Origin: CAWIOX01 sp963837775
GTDB lineage: Bacteria; Pseudomonadota; Gammaproteobacteria; Burkholderiales; Burkholderiaceae_D
DNA: 64,000 bases
Direction: 5' to 3'
Assembly: GCA_963837775.1 (NCBI GenBank)
Contig: CAWIOX010000018.1
Coordinates: 186,001 to 250,000 of the forward strand
In this document: piece by piece, positions 1 to 9,266 of the stretch
Position numbering within the stretch: the stretch's first letter is position 1
Layout: the number at the start of each line of letters is the position of its first letter
Made by a program: the position numbers and the translations under genes
Notes under the pieces: generated by a model
What the model was told of the DNA's origin: nothing
What the model saw: the letters and a program-made list of their open reading frames with translations, nothing else
Databases searched by the model: none

Positions 1-2
1 TG

Positions 3-452
3 CCGACCAAGGAGGCCAACAAGCAGGGCCTGGAAGCCACCAGCCAGATCGTCAACATGGTGCGCGAACAGAACTTTCCGCACAGCGACGGCATGGATCG
101 GGAGGTGGAACTGATCAAGCGCGAAGTGCGCGCGGTGTTGTCGATGGTGTTTGAACTGGGCAAGGGCGACGTCGCGGTGGGTGCGGTGCGGGCTTTCGAG
201 GCGGGGGTGATGGATATCCCGTTTGCGCCGGCCGCCTGCAATGCCGGCAAGCTGATGCCGATCCGCGATCACGAAGGCGCGGTGCGCGTGTTCGACGCCG
301 GACATGTGCCTCTGCCCGCCGACGTGATGACTTACCACCGTGAAAAAATTGCCGAGCGCGCCAAGGCCGAGAGCCGCGCAGCGTCATTCCAGATGGTGGT
401 CGACGACATCTACGCGATTTCAAAAAGCCAGCTGGTCGGAAGACCGCAATGA
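3..452 (+). CDS. glmE: Methylaspartate (glutamate) mutase epsilon subunit, C-terminal part
   Basis: The reading frame is open from the left edge, so only the last ~150 residues are present. The protein has the C-terminal character of the large subunit of coenzyme-B12-dependent glutamate mutase: a VFELGKGDVAVGAV stretch, then FAPAACNAGKLMPIRD, then a Met-Thr-Tyr-His segment near the end. The enzyme rearranges L-glutamate to (2S,3S)-3-methylaspartate in the cytoplasm. The next gene encodes the enzyme that acts on that product, which supports the call. It ends 43 bases before the ammonia-lyase start, so the two are probably co-transcribed. The small B12-binding subunit must lie outside the window. 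Family placement is from memory of the family. Confidence 0.8.
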   Translation, partial: PTKEANKQGLEATSQIVNMVREQNFPHSDGMDREVELIKREVRAVLSMVFELGKGDVAVGAVRAFEAGVMDIPFAPAACNAGKLMPIRDHEGAVRVFDAGHVPLPADVMTYHREKIAERAKAESRAASFQMVVDDIYAISKSQLVGRPQ

Positions 453-495
453 CATTCACATTCACATCCAACCTCACATCCATGAAAGTCAGATC

Positions 496-1742
496 ATGAA
501 AATTACACGTGCCTTATTCGTTCGCGGCTTTTCCTCATTCTATTTCGACGATCAGAAGGCCATCAAGGAAGGCGCCGGGCAAGACGGCTTCGTCTACGTC
601 GGCGACACGCTCACGCCGGGATTTAGCTCGGTGCGCCAGGCCGGCGAGTGCGTGTCGGTGCTGCTGCAGCTCGAAGACGGCAGCGTCGCGGTGGGCGACT
701 GCGCAGCGGTGCAGTATTCCGGTGCCGGCGGGCGCGACCCCTTGTTCCTGGGCGCCAATTTCGTGCCCTTTCTCGAGCAGCACATCAAGCCATTGCTGGA
801 AGGCCGCGACGCGAATGCGTTTCTCGCCAACGCCCGGTTTTTTGATACGGTCGAAATCGAAGGCCAGCGCCTGCACACCGCGATCCGCTATGGCCTGACG
901 CAGGCGCTGCTGGACGCCGCCGCACTGGCCACCCACCGCCTGAAAGCGGAAGTGCTGTGCGCCGAGTACGGCCTGCCGGTGGTTGCCAAGGCGATTCCGC
1001 TGTTCGGGCAAAGCGGCGACGACCGTTATGCCGCGGTGGACAAGATGATCCTCAAGGGCGTCGATGTGCTGCCGCACGGACTGATCAACAACGTGCCCGA
1101 CAAGCTCGGCTACCAGGGTGAGAAAGCTGGAAGAGTACATCCGCTGGCTGGTCAAGCGCGTCGAACAGCTGGGCGCCGCACCCGGCTACCAACCCGATCT
1201 GCACATCGACGTGTACGGCACCATCGGCCTGATCTTCGACCACGATGCGGCCAGGGTCGCGAACTACATCGCCGGCCTGGAAAAAGCCGCCGGACCCTTG
1301 AATCTGTATATAGAAGGCCCGGTCGACGCCGGTTCCAAGGATGGCCAGATCGAGGAGATGGGCAAGATCACCGCGCACCTGGCGCGCATGGGCTCGCCGG
1401 TGAAGCTGGTGGCCGACGAGTGGTGCAACACCTATGAAGACATCGTCGCGTTCACCGATGCGAAATGTTGCCACATGGTGCAAATCAAGACGCCGGATCT
1501 GGGCAGCATCCACAACATCGTCGACGCGGTGCTGTACTGCAACGAACACGACATGGAAGCCTACCAGGGCGGCACCTGCAACGAGACCGACGTGTCGGCC
1601 CGCACCTGTGTTCACGTCGCGCTTGCCGCGCGGCCGATGCGCATGCTGGTGAAGCCGGGCATGGGTTTCGATGAGGGCATGAACATTGTCCACAACGAAA
1701 TGCACCGCACCATCGCATTGCTGCAAACCCGCGGCTGCATAG
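496..1742 (+). CDS. mal: Methylaspartate ammonia-lyase, frameshifted as read
   Basis: The enzyme deaminates 3-methylaspartate to mesaconate and belongs to the enolase superfamily. The frame starting at ATG 496 (MKITRALFVRGFSSFYF) is right for this family but leaves the frame near base 1120. The homologous sequence continues one frame over, from about LEEYIRWLVKRV to NEMHRTIALLQTRG. Removing one base in the run at 1118-1125 rejoins the halves. The family-like sequence stops being recognisable near 1735; removing one more base there would give a TAG at 1740-1742 and a product of about 414 residues, close to the usual ~413. Without that second correction the frame runs to 1840. It lies between glutamate mutase and the CoA-transferase. 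Function is clear; whether the shifts are real or sequencing errors cannot be told here. Confidence 0.85.
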
Positions 1743-1939
1743 GCCGGACACGATTGAATTACGTGCACGTAAAGACGATGAAAAACACGGAAACAAGAAG
1801 GGGACACTGTATGTGCTATTCTGAGTTTTTCACACAATAACTTTCGGTATTTTTGACTATTTCGTACTATTCAGGCGAACTCACGGACCAACTGTTATTC
1901 AAAATAACTTCGTGAATCACCCTTTTCTGAAACGTCATT

Positions 1940-3118
1940 ATGTCAACTTCGCTACCGCTGGACGGCATCACCGTCATTTCGCTGGAACACGCAATCGCCG
2001 CGCCGCTCGCGACCCGCCATCTGGCCGATCTCGGGGCCCGGGTCATCAAGATAGAGCGCCCCGGCGTCGGCGATTTCGCCCGCGCCTACGACCGGCGCGT
2101 GAACGGCATGGCCTCGCACTTCGTCTGGGTCAACCGTTCGAAAGAAAGCCTGACGCTGGACCTGAAGCAGCCCGACGCGCAAGCCGTGCTGCAGCGCCTG
2201 CTGGGGGAGGCCGACGTGCTGGTGCAGAATCTCGCGCCCGGCGCCGCCGCCCGCCTCGGACTGTCCTATGAAACGCTGTCGCCGCGCTTCCCGAAGCTGG
2301 TGGTGTGCGACATTTCCGGCTATGGCGATGGCGGCCCCTACACCGACAAGAAGGCCTACGATCTGCTGATCCAGAGCGAGAGCGGCTTTCTGTCGGTCAC
2401 CGGCACGCCGGATGAAATGGCAAAGAGCGGAATTTCGGTGGCCGACATCTCGGCCGGCATGTACGCGTACTCCGGCATCCTCGCCGCGCTGCTGCAGCGC
2501 GCCCGCACCGGCCGCGGCCGCCGGGTGGAGATCGCGATGATCGACACCATGGCGGAGTGGATGAGCTTCCCGCTTTACTACACGCTGGATGGCCAGGACG
2601 CGCCGCCCCGTTCGGGCGCTGCCCACGCCACCATCTATCCGTACGGCCCGTTTACCGCGGGCGACGGCCGCGTGGTGATGCTCGGCCTGCAGAACGAGCG
2701 CGAGTGGAAGATTTTTTGCGACAAGGTGCTGTGCCTGCCCGATCTGGCCGGCCAGCCGCGGTTCGTCGACAACGCGGCGCGCACCACGCACCGGGCCGAG
2801 TTGCGGCAGTTGATCGAGGCGGCATTTGCCACGCTGACGGCCGATGCGGTGATCGACCGCCTGGATGCGGCCGACATCGCCAACGCGCATGTGAATACGA
2901 TGGCCGACCTGTGGCAGCATCCGCAGCTTGCCAGTCGCCAGCGCTGGAGCCAGGTCGACTCGCCCGCCGGGCTGATCCCGGTGTTGTTGCCGCCCGGCAG
3001 CGATGCGGCCAACCCGGCGCGCATGGATCGGATTCCGGGCCTGGGCGAGCATACCGATAGCATCCTCGCCGAGTTCGGCTTCGACCCCGCCCAACTGCGC
3101 GCCAGCGGCGCCGTATGA
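1940..3118 (+). CDS. Class III (CaiB/BaiF) CoA-transferase, probably mesaconate/citramalate CoA-transferase
   Basis: This 392-residue protein has the layout of family III CoA-transferases: an N-terminal LPLDGITVISLEHAIAAPLATRHLADLGA segment (two pieces of the typical start), the VIKIERPGVGDFAR nucleotide-side motif, and Asp169 in GISVADISAG, which matches the catalytic Asp169 of CaiB and formyl-CoA transferase. The members transfer CoA between carboxylic acids. Between methylaspartate ammonia-lyase and a CitE-type lyase, the likely substrates are mesaconate or citramalate with succinyl-CoA or acetyl-CoA as donor; that is inference from context. The ATG at 1940 gives a complete family N-terminus, but no strong ribosome binding site is visible. 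The stop codon overlaps an ATG (ATGA) at 3115. Confidence 0.85.
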   Translation: MSTSLPLDGITVISLEHAIAAPLATRHLADLGARVIKIERPGVGDFARAYDRRVNGMASHFVWVNRSKESLTLDLKQPDAQAVLQRLLGEADVLVQNLAPGAAARLGLSYETLSPRFPKLVVCDISGYGDGGPYTDKKAYDLLIQSESGFLSVTGTPDEMAKSGISVADISAGMYAYSGILAALLQRARTGRGRRVEIAMIDTMAEWMSFPLYYTLDGQDAPPRSGAAHATIYPYGPFTAGDGRVVMLGLQNEREWKIFCDKVLCLPDLAGQPRFVDNAARTTHRAELRQLIEAAFATLTADAVIDRLDAADIANAHVNTMADLWQHPQLASRQRWSQVDSPAGLIPVLLPPGSDAANPARMDRIPGLGEHTDSILAEFGFDPAQLRASGAV

Positions 3119-3129
3119 AGGAAAAGACC

Positions 3130-3954
3130 ATGGATATCCAACGCAGCAGGACATTTTTGTTCGTTCCCGCCAACCGGCCGGAACGCATCGACAAGGCGCT
3201 GGCCTCCGGCGCCGATGCGGTGATCGTCGATCTGGAAGATGCGGTCGCGCCCGACGCCAAAGACGCGGCCCGTCAGGCGCTGTCGGCTTGGCTGGACTCG
3301 CCTGCCGCCAGGCCGGTGCTGGTGCGGGTCAACGGTGCGGAAACGCCGTGGCATGCGGCCGATCTCGCAGCCTGTCGCTCTGCTGCAGTGGCCGGAGTTT
3401 TGCTGCCGAAGGCGGAAACCGCCGCCGCGATGGCGCACGCCCACGCCGTCACCGGCAAGCCGGTGCTGCCCATCATCGAATCTGCCGCCGGGCTGCATCA
3501 ACTGCTGCCGGTGGCCAACGCGCCGGGCTGCGCCCGTCTGGTGTTCGGCAAGCTCGATCTGGCGATCGATCTCGGCCTGGAGCAGGGCGAGGAAGACAGC
3601 GAAGAAACGGTATTTCAGCCTTATCGCGCGCAACTGGTGCTGGCCTCGCGCCTTGCCGGACTGGCGTCGCCGGTGGATGGCATCTTCACCGCGCTGGACG
3701 ACAGCAGCGGGCTTGCCGCCTATACGCGCCGCGCCAGGCGCGATGGTTTTGGCGCGTTGTTGCTGATCCACCCGCGCCAGGTGGCGCCGGTGGCGATGGC
3801 ATTGGCGCCCTCTGCGATCGAAATCGACTGGGCGCGCCGGGTGCTGGCCGCTGCGGATGCAGCCGGCGGCAGCGCCGCAGTGGTCGACGGCCGCATGATC
3901 GATGCGCCGGTCATTGCACGCGCCCAGCGGCTGCTGGCCGCAGCCGGTCAGTAG
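3130..3954 (+). CDS. HpcH/HpaI (CitE-type) lyase, probably citramalyl-CoA lyase
   Basis: The protein has the CitE-like TIM-barrel signature: RTFLFVPANRPERIDKALAS at the N-terminus, the metal-binding region VIVDLEDAVAP, PIIESAAGLHQL, and LVFGKLDLAIDLG. Relatives cleave citryl-, malyl-, methylmalyl- or citramalyl-CoA. With glutamate mutase, methylaspartate ammonia-lyase and a CoA-transferase just upstream, cleavage of citramalyl-CoA to pyruvate and acetyl-CoA is the likely role. I chose ATG 3130 because AAGGAAAAG lies just before it; an alternative ATG at 3115 overlaps the upstream stop. The hydratase step for mesaconyl-CoA is not in the window. The family is certain, the exact substrate is inferred. 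Confidence 0.82.
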   Translation: MDIQRSRTFLFVPANRPERIDKALASGADAVIVDLEDAVAPDAKDAARQALSAWLDSPAARPVLVRVNGAETPWHAADLAACRSAAVAGVLLPKAETAAAMAHAHAVTGKPVLPIIESAAGLHQLLPVANAPGCARLVFGKLDLAIDLGLEQGEEDSEETVFQPYRAQLVLASRLAGLASPVDGIFTALDDSSGLAAYTRRARRDGFGALLLIHPRQVAPVAMALAPSAIEIDWARRVLAAADAAGGSAAVVDGRMIDAPVIARAQRLLAAAGQ

Positions 3955-4341
3955 ATGCATTTGCCCGATGGGCAGGGTCGTCGCGGTTCCGGTACGCAGA
4001 TGCCGGCCGCACGTCCTGTCGGATCATCATCCGGAAATATTTGCAGTGCATGATGCTGTTGCGGATTGCCGATGGCGCCCGCGCAACGCCTTGCGCGACG
4101 CCGTGATTTTCGCAAAAAACAGGGAGTATCACTATTTTTATGGCATTAGCCGCATGTATTCATTGGGTATGCGAAATATACCCAATGCAGTATTAATTCC
4201 GGCTTCGGAGCACCGTGCAGGCTATGCACGATGGCACGCCAATACAAACTGCCGTATTGATCGCATGTCGTTTATCAAACGGATACAGTATTCCGGGATT
4301 GGTCTGCGCGCATCTTCTTCCCCCTCTTCAGGAGACCTCAC
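3955..4341. other. Intergenic region between citE-like gene and ndh
   Basis: About 390 bases without a convincing gene. The stretch holds one copy of the dispersed element described separately (4121-4195) with a 10-bp hairpin at 4161-4187. The rest is ordinary sequence. The promoter of the NADH dehydrogenase gene must lie here, but I could not pick out clear -35 and -10 boxes. Confidence 0.5.
4121..4195 (-). repeat. Dispersed intergenic element, copy 1
   Basis: Read on the minus strand this copy begins AATACTG, passes CCAATGAATACATGCGG and ends GTGATACTCCC. The same order of blocks is found at 22881-22952, 41372-41453 and 37863-37926. Within this copy CATTGGGTAT (4161-4170) pairs perfectly with ATACCCAATG (4178-4187). 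The element is non-coding and lies between genes. Its type (REP-like, MITE-like or an RNA element) is not known to me. Confidence 0.65.
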
Positions 4342-5670
4342 TTGAATCAAACCACAGCAGCCGTCCCGCATCGCATCACCATCGTCGGCGGCGGTGCCGG
4401 CGGACTGGAACTGGCGGTACGTCTGGGCAATCAACTGGGCAAGAAAAACAAGGCCCAAATTACGCTGATCGACGCCGCCCGCACCCACTTGTGGAAACCG
4501 CTGCTGCATCAGGTCGCCGCCGGCACTCTCGACAGCCACGCCGACGAACTGGAATACTTCGCGTTGGCGCGTTCGCACCACTTCACTTTCCGCCTCGGGC
4601 GGATGGACGGGCTGGGCCGCGAGCAGAAAGAAATCTATCTGTCGCCGACGCTGGATGAAGAGGGCGAGGAACTGCTGCCGCGCCAGGTGATCGCCTACGA
4701 CACGCTGGTGATCGCGCTGGGCAGCCAGACCAACGATTTCGGCACGCCGGGCGCACGCGAACACTGCATCATGCTCGATACGCCGGTGGCGGCCGAGCGC
4801 TTTCATCAGCGCCTGATCAATTCCTGCCTGCGCGCGCAGGCCGCCGGCAAAGGCGCCGGCGAGGGCCGCTTCACGGTCACCATCATCGGCGGCGGCGCCA
4901 CCGGCGTCGAACTGTCGGCCGAGCTGCACATGACGACCAAGATCCTGTCGAGCTACGGACTGGCCAATTTCCACCCCGAAAAAGACCTGAAGATCGTCAT
5001 CGTCGATGCCGCCCCGCGCCTGCTGCAAATGCTGCCGGAACGGCTGTCGGCCGCGGTCGCGCGCGAATTGCGCAGCATCGACATCGAGGTCCATACCAAT
5101 GAAAAGGTCACGCAAGTGTCGAAGGAAGGGGTGCTGATGGCCAGCGGCAAGTTCATCCCGAGCGGCATCGTGGTGTGGGCGGCCGGCATCAAGGCGCCGG
5201 ATTTCATGAAGGAGATCGACGGCCTGGAAAGCAACCGCATCAACCAGTTGCTGGTCGGCCGCACGCTGCAAACCACGCGCGACCCGGCCATTTTCGCGCT
5301 GGGCGACTGCGCCGCCTGTCCGCAGGCCGAGGGCCAGCCGAATGTGCCGCCGCGTGCGCAAGCGGCGCACCAGCAAGCGTCGATGCTGGCCAAATCGCTG
5401 GTGAAGATGCTGCAGGGCAAACCGCTGCTGGAATTCAGCTACCACGATCACGGCTCGCTGGTGTCGCTGGGCAATTACAGCACGGTCGGCAGCCTGATGG
5501 GCGCGATCGCCAGCGGCTCGGTTTTCATCGAGGGGCAAATCGCCAAAGTGATGTACTGGTCACTGCACAAGCAGCACCAGATTGCGGTCAACGGCCTGTT
5601 TCATACCTGGCTTGCGACCTGGGCCGAGACCCTGAACTGGGTGCGCAATCCGCGCATCAAGCTGCACTGA
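4342..5670 (+). CDS. ndh: Type II NADH dehydrogenase (NDH-2)
   Basis: A single-subunit flavoprotein that oxidises NADH and reduces quinone at the inner membrane without pumping protons. Two dinucleotide-binding glycine motifs are visible: ITIVGGGAGGLELAVRLG near residue 12 for FAD and VTIIGGGATGVELSAEL near residue 187 for NADH. FALGDCAAC near residue 315 closes the FAD site. Residues 380-442 contain the amphipathic C-terminal part used for membrane attachment. At 442 residues it has the usual length. Translation starts at TTG 4342, preceded by an AGGAG about 8 bases upstream; there is no ATG that gives a complete first Rossmann fold. It stands alone, transcribed towards the convergent Lrp-type regulator. 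Confidence 0.93.
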   Translation: MNQTTAAVPHRITIVGGGAGGLELAVRLGNQLGKKNKAQITLIDAARTHLWKPLLHQVAAGTLDSHADELEYFALARSHHFTFRLGRMDGLGREQKEIYLSPTLDEEGEELLPRQVIAYDTLVIALGSQTNDFGTPGAREHCIMLDTPVAAERFHQRLINSCLRAQAAGKGAGEGRFTVTIIGGGATGVELSAELHMTTKILSSYGLANFHPEKDLKIVIVDAAPRLLQMLPERLSAAVARELRSIDIEVHTNEKVTQVSKEGVLMASGKFIPSGIVVWAAGIKAPDFMKEIDGLESNRINQLLVGRTLQTTRDPAIFALGDCAACPQAEGQPNVPPRAQAAHQQASMLAKSLVKMLQGKPLLEFSYHDHGSLVSLGNYSTVGSLMGAIASGSVFIEGQIAKVMYWSLHKQHQIAVNGLFHTWLATWAETLNWVRNPRIKLH

Positions 5671-5740
5671 CACGCTGCCGATATCAGGGAAATTCGGGAC
5701 CGCAGACAGGCGACTGCCAATGAGACTGGCATTGTCTTGC

Positions 5741-6226
5741 CTATATCTTGTGCGTCGACAGCAGGATGCTGGTTTCCGTATTCGCGATGCCCGGAATCAG
5801 GCGGATCCGGCCCAGCACGGTATTGAAGGCTTCCAGATTATCTGCCCGCAACTCCGCAATCACGTCCCAGCGGCCGTTGGTGGTGTGCAAGGTATGGATG
5901 TTCGGTTCGCCGCGCAAGGCCTGTATGACACCCACCGCACTATTGCCCTCGACTGCGATATTCATCCAGGCGCGGATCCGGTGCAGCTCGGCCTCCGGCT
6001 TGAGCCGCACCGTATAGCCGACAATCACCCCGCTGTTTTCCAGTTTGGTAATCCTGTTTTGCACGGTGCCCCTGGAAACATGCAGTTTCTTGGCAAGCGC
6101 AATCACGGAAATGCGGGCGTTGTCGCGCAACAAGGCTAGTAATTGGCGGTCTGTGTCATCCATGATTTTTAGCAAAATGTCAGTAGGAGCTGGCATTTTG
6201 TCAGGTTTCTGCATAATTTCAAGCAT
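5741..6226 (-). CDS. Lrp/AsnC-family transcriptional regulator
   Basis: The protein has an N-terminal winged helix-turn-helix (DRQLLALLRDNARISVIALAKKLHVSRGTVQNRI) given here in pieces as DRQLLALLRDNARIS and LAKKLHVSRGTVQNRI, followed by the RAM ligand-binding domain (GRWDVIAEL, TETSILLSTHKI). Such regulators sense amino acids and act as oligomers. The gene faces ornithine cyclodeaminase across 150 bases and probably controls the ornithine/citrulline genes, which is inference. The longest start (6226) has a GGAG two bases before the ATG; a shorter start at 6163 (MDDTDRQ) fits the family N-terminus better, so the start is uncertain. Confidence 0.88.
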   Translation of the reverse strand: MLEIMQKPDKMPAPTDILLKIMDDTDRQLLALLRDNARISVIALAKKLHVSRGTVQNRITKLENSGVIVGYTVRLKPEAELHRIRAWMNIAVEGNSAVGVIQALRGEPNIHTLHTTNGRWDVIAELRADNLEAFNTVLGRIRLIPGIANTETSILLSTHKI

Positions 6227-6375
6227 TTCTCCGGCTATTTATTGACCTGCTTGAGGTCGAGAATACCGGTATTGCCACTTCTGAGCAGCTGGCAAATTAG
6301 CTTGACCAAGCAAGAAGATCCCCGCTCAGCAAGCAACGGCGTATTTGCATTCAATAACGACACTGGAGAAACAAG

Positions 6376-7450
6376 ATGACCCGATTTATCGATGTGGCTG
6401 ACATTCAGCAATTGGTGAGTTCCGTTGGCGCCGAGAAATTCATCACCAGCCTGGCCGAGTACATCCGTGCCGATTTCTTGCGCTGGGAAGAATTCGAGAA
6501 ATGCGCCCGCGTGGCCAATCATGTGCCGGGCGGCGTGATCGAACTGATGCCGACCTCGGACCATGCGCTGTACGGCTTCAAGTACGTCAACGGCCACCCG
6601 AAGAACACCGCGCAGAACATGCTGACGGTGATGGCGTTCGGCGTACTGGCCGAAGTCGAGACCGGTTTCCCGCTGCTGTTCAGCGAATTCACGATCAGCA
6701 CCGCGCTGCGCACCGCCGCCACCTCGGCGCTGATGGCCAGCGTGCTGGCACGGCCGGAATCGACGCGTGATGGCGCTGATCGGCAATGGCGCGCAAAGCG
6801 AGTTCCAGGCGCTGGCGTTCAAGGCTATCGTCGGCATCAAGGAAATCCGCGTCTATGACATCGACCCGGCGGCCACCGAGAAGTTCGTGCGCAACATGGC
6901 GCACATCGACGGCCTGACCATCGTGCGGGCAAAATCCGTGCGCGAAGCGGTGCGCGGCGCCGACATCGTCACCACCGTCACCGCCGACAAGAACTACGCG
7001 ACCATCATTACCCCCGACATGGTCGAGCCCGGCATGCACATCAACGGCGTCGGCGGCGATTGCCCGGGCAAGACCGAGCTGCATGCGGATATCTTGCGGG
7101 CGGCCCGCGTGTTTGTCGAATTCGAGCCGCAAACCCGCATCGAAGGCGACATCCAGCAACTGCCGGCCGATTTCCCCGTCACCGAAATGTGGCGCGTGCT
7201 CAACGGCCAGGTGGTCGGCCGCGAAAGCCCGGAACAAGTGACGGTATTTGATTCGGTCGGTTTCGCGATCGAGGATTTCTCCGCCTTGCGCTACCTGTAC
7301 GACCTGGCGCAAGCGCGCGACATCGGCGCGCAGATCAACCTGATTCCGGATCCGGCCAATCCGAAAGACCTGTTCCAGTTCGTCGCGGCACCGGCCACCC
7401 CGCTGACCCACGAGACCCGGTTTCCGGTGTCGCCGATGGGCATGAATTAA
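6376..7450 (+). CDS. Ornithine cyclodeaminase, frameshifted as read
   Basis: Ornithine cyclodeaminase converts L-ornithine to L-proline and ammonia with bound NAD. The first frame carries the substrate side (VPGGVIELMPTSDHALYGFKYVNGHPKN, in two parts VPGGVIELMPTS and LYGFKYVNGHPKN). The NAD-binding half, beginning MALIGNGAQSEFQALAF, is one frame over from base 6767. The join is at 6760-6767: removing one base restores ESRVMALIGNGAQSEF, the normal family sequence. Ends with PVSPMGMN at 7450. GGAG lies 10 bases before ATG 6376. The neighbours are a divergent Lrp-type regulator and a CtlX-type hydrolase, so an arginine/citrulline to ornithine to proline route is likely. The protein would be about 358 residues when repaired. 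Confidence 0.88.
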
Positions 7451-7467
7451 TTCAGGCACGCCCCCAA

Positions 7468-7493
7468 CCCCTCTCCCGCTCGCGGGAGAGGGG
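7468..7493. repeat. GC-rich inverted repeat between ocd and ctlX genes
   Basis: CCCCTCTCCCGC (7468-7479) and GCGGGAGAGGGG (7482-7493) form a perfect 12-bp stem with a 2-base spacer. This pattern is known to me as a frequent intergenic palindrome in many proteobacterial genomes. It has no T-run, so a simple intrinsic terminator is doubtful; it may stabilise the mRNA between the two genes. Confidence 0.6.
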
Positions 7494-7565
7494 AGCGAAG
7501 TGAGTCGCTATGCGACTTGCACGCTAAATAAGCGATGCCGCGACCCCACCCGATGAGAGCGAAAG

Positions 7566-8513
7566 ATGACAACGAACCTCAACACGAAGATTAAATCGAT
7601 TCAGGCACCGAGTGCGGTGGTGATGATCCGGCCGCATCACTTCCATCCGAATCCGGAGACCGCGGCCGACAATGCGTTTCAAAGCACCGACAGCACCGCG
7701 TCGGCACAGGCGATTGCCGACGTCGCCCGCGATGAAGTCACGGCCGCGGCCGCCGCGCTGGAAGCGGCCGGCGTACGGGTGCATATATTTGACGATTTCG
7801 GCGAGCAGCAGACGCCCGATTCGGTGTTCCCGAACAACTGGTTCTCGACCCATGCCGGCGGGCATGTTGCGATTTATCCGATGTATTCGCCGAACCGGCG
7901 CCGCGAGCGCCGCATCGACGTGATCGACATGCTCAAGGCCCAATACCGGGTGCAGGACGTGATCGACTATTCCGGCCTCGAATACGACGAGCTGTTCCTG
8001 GAAGGCACCGGTGCGATGGTGCTGGACCACCTGGATCGCGTTGCGTACACCGCCCGCTCGAACCGCGCGAATGCGGTGGCGCTGGAGCGTTTCTGCACCC
8101 ATTTCAATTTCGAGCCGATGGCGTTCGATTCGGCCGATTCAACAGGTTGCGCGATCTATCACACCAACGTGCTGATGTGCATCGGCACCGAGTTCGCGCT
8201 GATCGGGCTGGACATGATCACCGACCCGGTGCGGCGCAGCGAAATCCGGGCCCGCTTGCAGGCCACCGGGCGCGAGGTGATCGACGCTGAGCGAACAGCA
8301 GATCAACGAGTTCGCCGGCAATGCGATCGAGCTGTCGACCGACAGCGGCCGGGTGCTGGCGATGTCGGCCCGTGCGGCAGCGAGCCTGCGCCCGGAACAG
8401 GTCAGATCATCGAGCGCTCGGCGCGCATCCTGCCCTTGTCGGTGCCGACCATCGAGATGGCTGGCGGATCGGTGCGCTGCATGCTGGCCGGGATTCATCT
8501 GACGCGGCGCTGA
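7566..8513 (+). CDS. ctlX: CtlX-type citrulline/arginine amidino-hydrolase, doubly frameshifted as read
   Basis: The protein belongs to the guanidino-group-modifying (arginine deiminase-like) superfamily. Recognisable parts are VVMIRPHHFHPNPETAADN, DSVFPNNWFSTH, the ELFLEGTGAMVLDH acidic site and the C-terminal GGSVRCMLAGIHL with the nucleophilic cysteine. Between 8290 and about 8405 the homologous sequence (LSEQQINEFAGNAIEL ... AASLRPEQV) lies in another frame: one extra base near 8290 is compensated by one missing base near 8403. As written, about 38 residues in the middle are nonsense while both ends are right. Members convert citrulline to ornithine and ammonia, which fits the preceding ornithine cyclodeaminase gene. 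Length of 315 residues is normal. Confidence 0.8.
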   Translation: MTTNLNTKIKSIQAPSAVVMIRPHHFHPNPETAADNAFQSTDSTASAQAIADVARDEVTAAAAALEAAGVRVHIFDDFGEQQTPDSVFPNNWFSTHAGGHVAIYPMYSPNRRRERRIDVIDMLKAQYRVQDVIDYSGLEYDELFLEGTGAMVLDHLDRVAYTARSNRANAVALERFCTHFNFEPMAFDSADSTGCAIYHTNVLMCIGTEFALIGLDMITDPVRRSEIRARLQATGREVIDAERTADQRVRRQCDRAVDRQRPGAGDVGPCGSEPAPGTGQIIERSARILPLSVPTIEMAGGSVRCMLAGIHLTRR

Positions 8514-8654
8514 ATCGAATGCCGTGCCAGTTTGCCGCAGCATGCTCTTTTATGGTTGGCAAATGCCAGCGCTGACGACCGAGGGCGGTAAGTTGAAAAA
8601 GTGCTTGGGCCGGTTGATTCTGATCGCATCGTAGCGCCGCTGAGGAGTGATTTC

Positions 8655-9182
8655 ATGATTTCCGTTGAACGCAACACTGCAAGTAGCCCAACGCTATTTG
8701 ATCGTTTTTTCAGCGCAGCAGAAATTGTCGCAGAGCTTTTGTCGAATGTGCCCCACGCGGTTTGCCTTGAGCATCTCGAAGGCATCACCGGGCGTTCTGC
8801 CAATGAATTGATGACATTGTGCAGTGACCTGGAGTACGCAGGCTTGTTGCGGCGCGATCCTTTCGCTTTCGACAAATGGACGCTCGCCTGCGACCCCGAT
8901 GCCGTCACGCTGGAAGACGTATTCCGTTGTCTGCTGTCCGAACAGAGGGCAGATGCCATGCCGACCGCTACCGCTTGCAATGTCGAGCGTGCGCCGAGCG
9001 AGGTCCACCTGTTGATCATGCAGGCGATGATTGCCATTAACCAAAGCGTGTTCAGGCATTTGCGTGAATATTCGCTGCACCGGCACAAGATCAGTGCGGT
9101 CGGGATGGTTCCCTTAAATAGACAACGTCGTCATGATTTTGACTTAGACAATGTTTTTGAGTTCGCCATTTCCGGCTTTTGA
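8655..9182 (+). CDS. Rrf2-like winged-helix protein
   Basis: This 175-residue protein has a central region (VCLEHLEGITGRSANELMTL, then LEYAGLLRRDPF, then TLEDVFRCL) that resembles the winged helix of Rrf2-family regulators, where LREAGLL and ITLLDV are typical. No cysteine trio for an iron-sulfur cluster in the Rrf2 spacing is obvious. I chose ATG 8655 because AGGAG precedes it closely; an upstream in-frame start at 8601 lacks such a site. It stands between the CtlX-type gene and a binding-protein gene, all on the same strand. A regulatory role is inferred from the fold only. Confidence 0.5.
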   Translation: MISVERNTASSPTLFDRFFSAAEIVAELLSNVPHAVCLEHLEGITGRSANELMTLCSDLEYAGLLRRDPFAFDKWTLACDPDAVTLEDVFRCLLSEQRADAMPTATACNVERAPSEVHLLIMQAMIAINQSVFRHLREYSLHRHKISAVGMVPLNRQRRHDFDLDNVFEFAISGF

Positions 9183-9266
9183 TATCCGTTTCGTTTCAAC
9201 TGTGCAGATGGCTGTACAGGTGATTTTTTGTAGCAACCTTGTTGGTTCAATTCACAGGAGACAATT

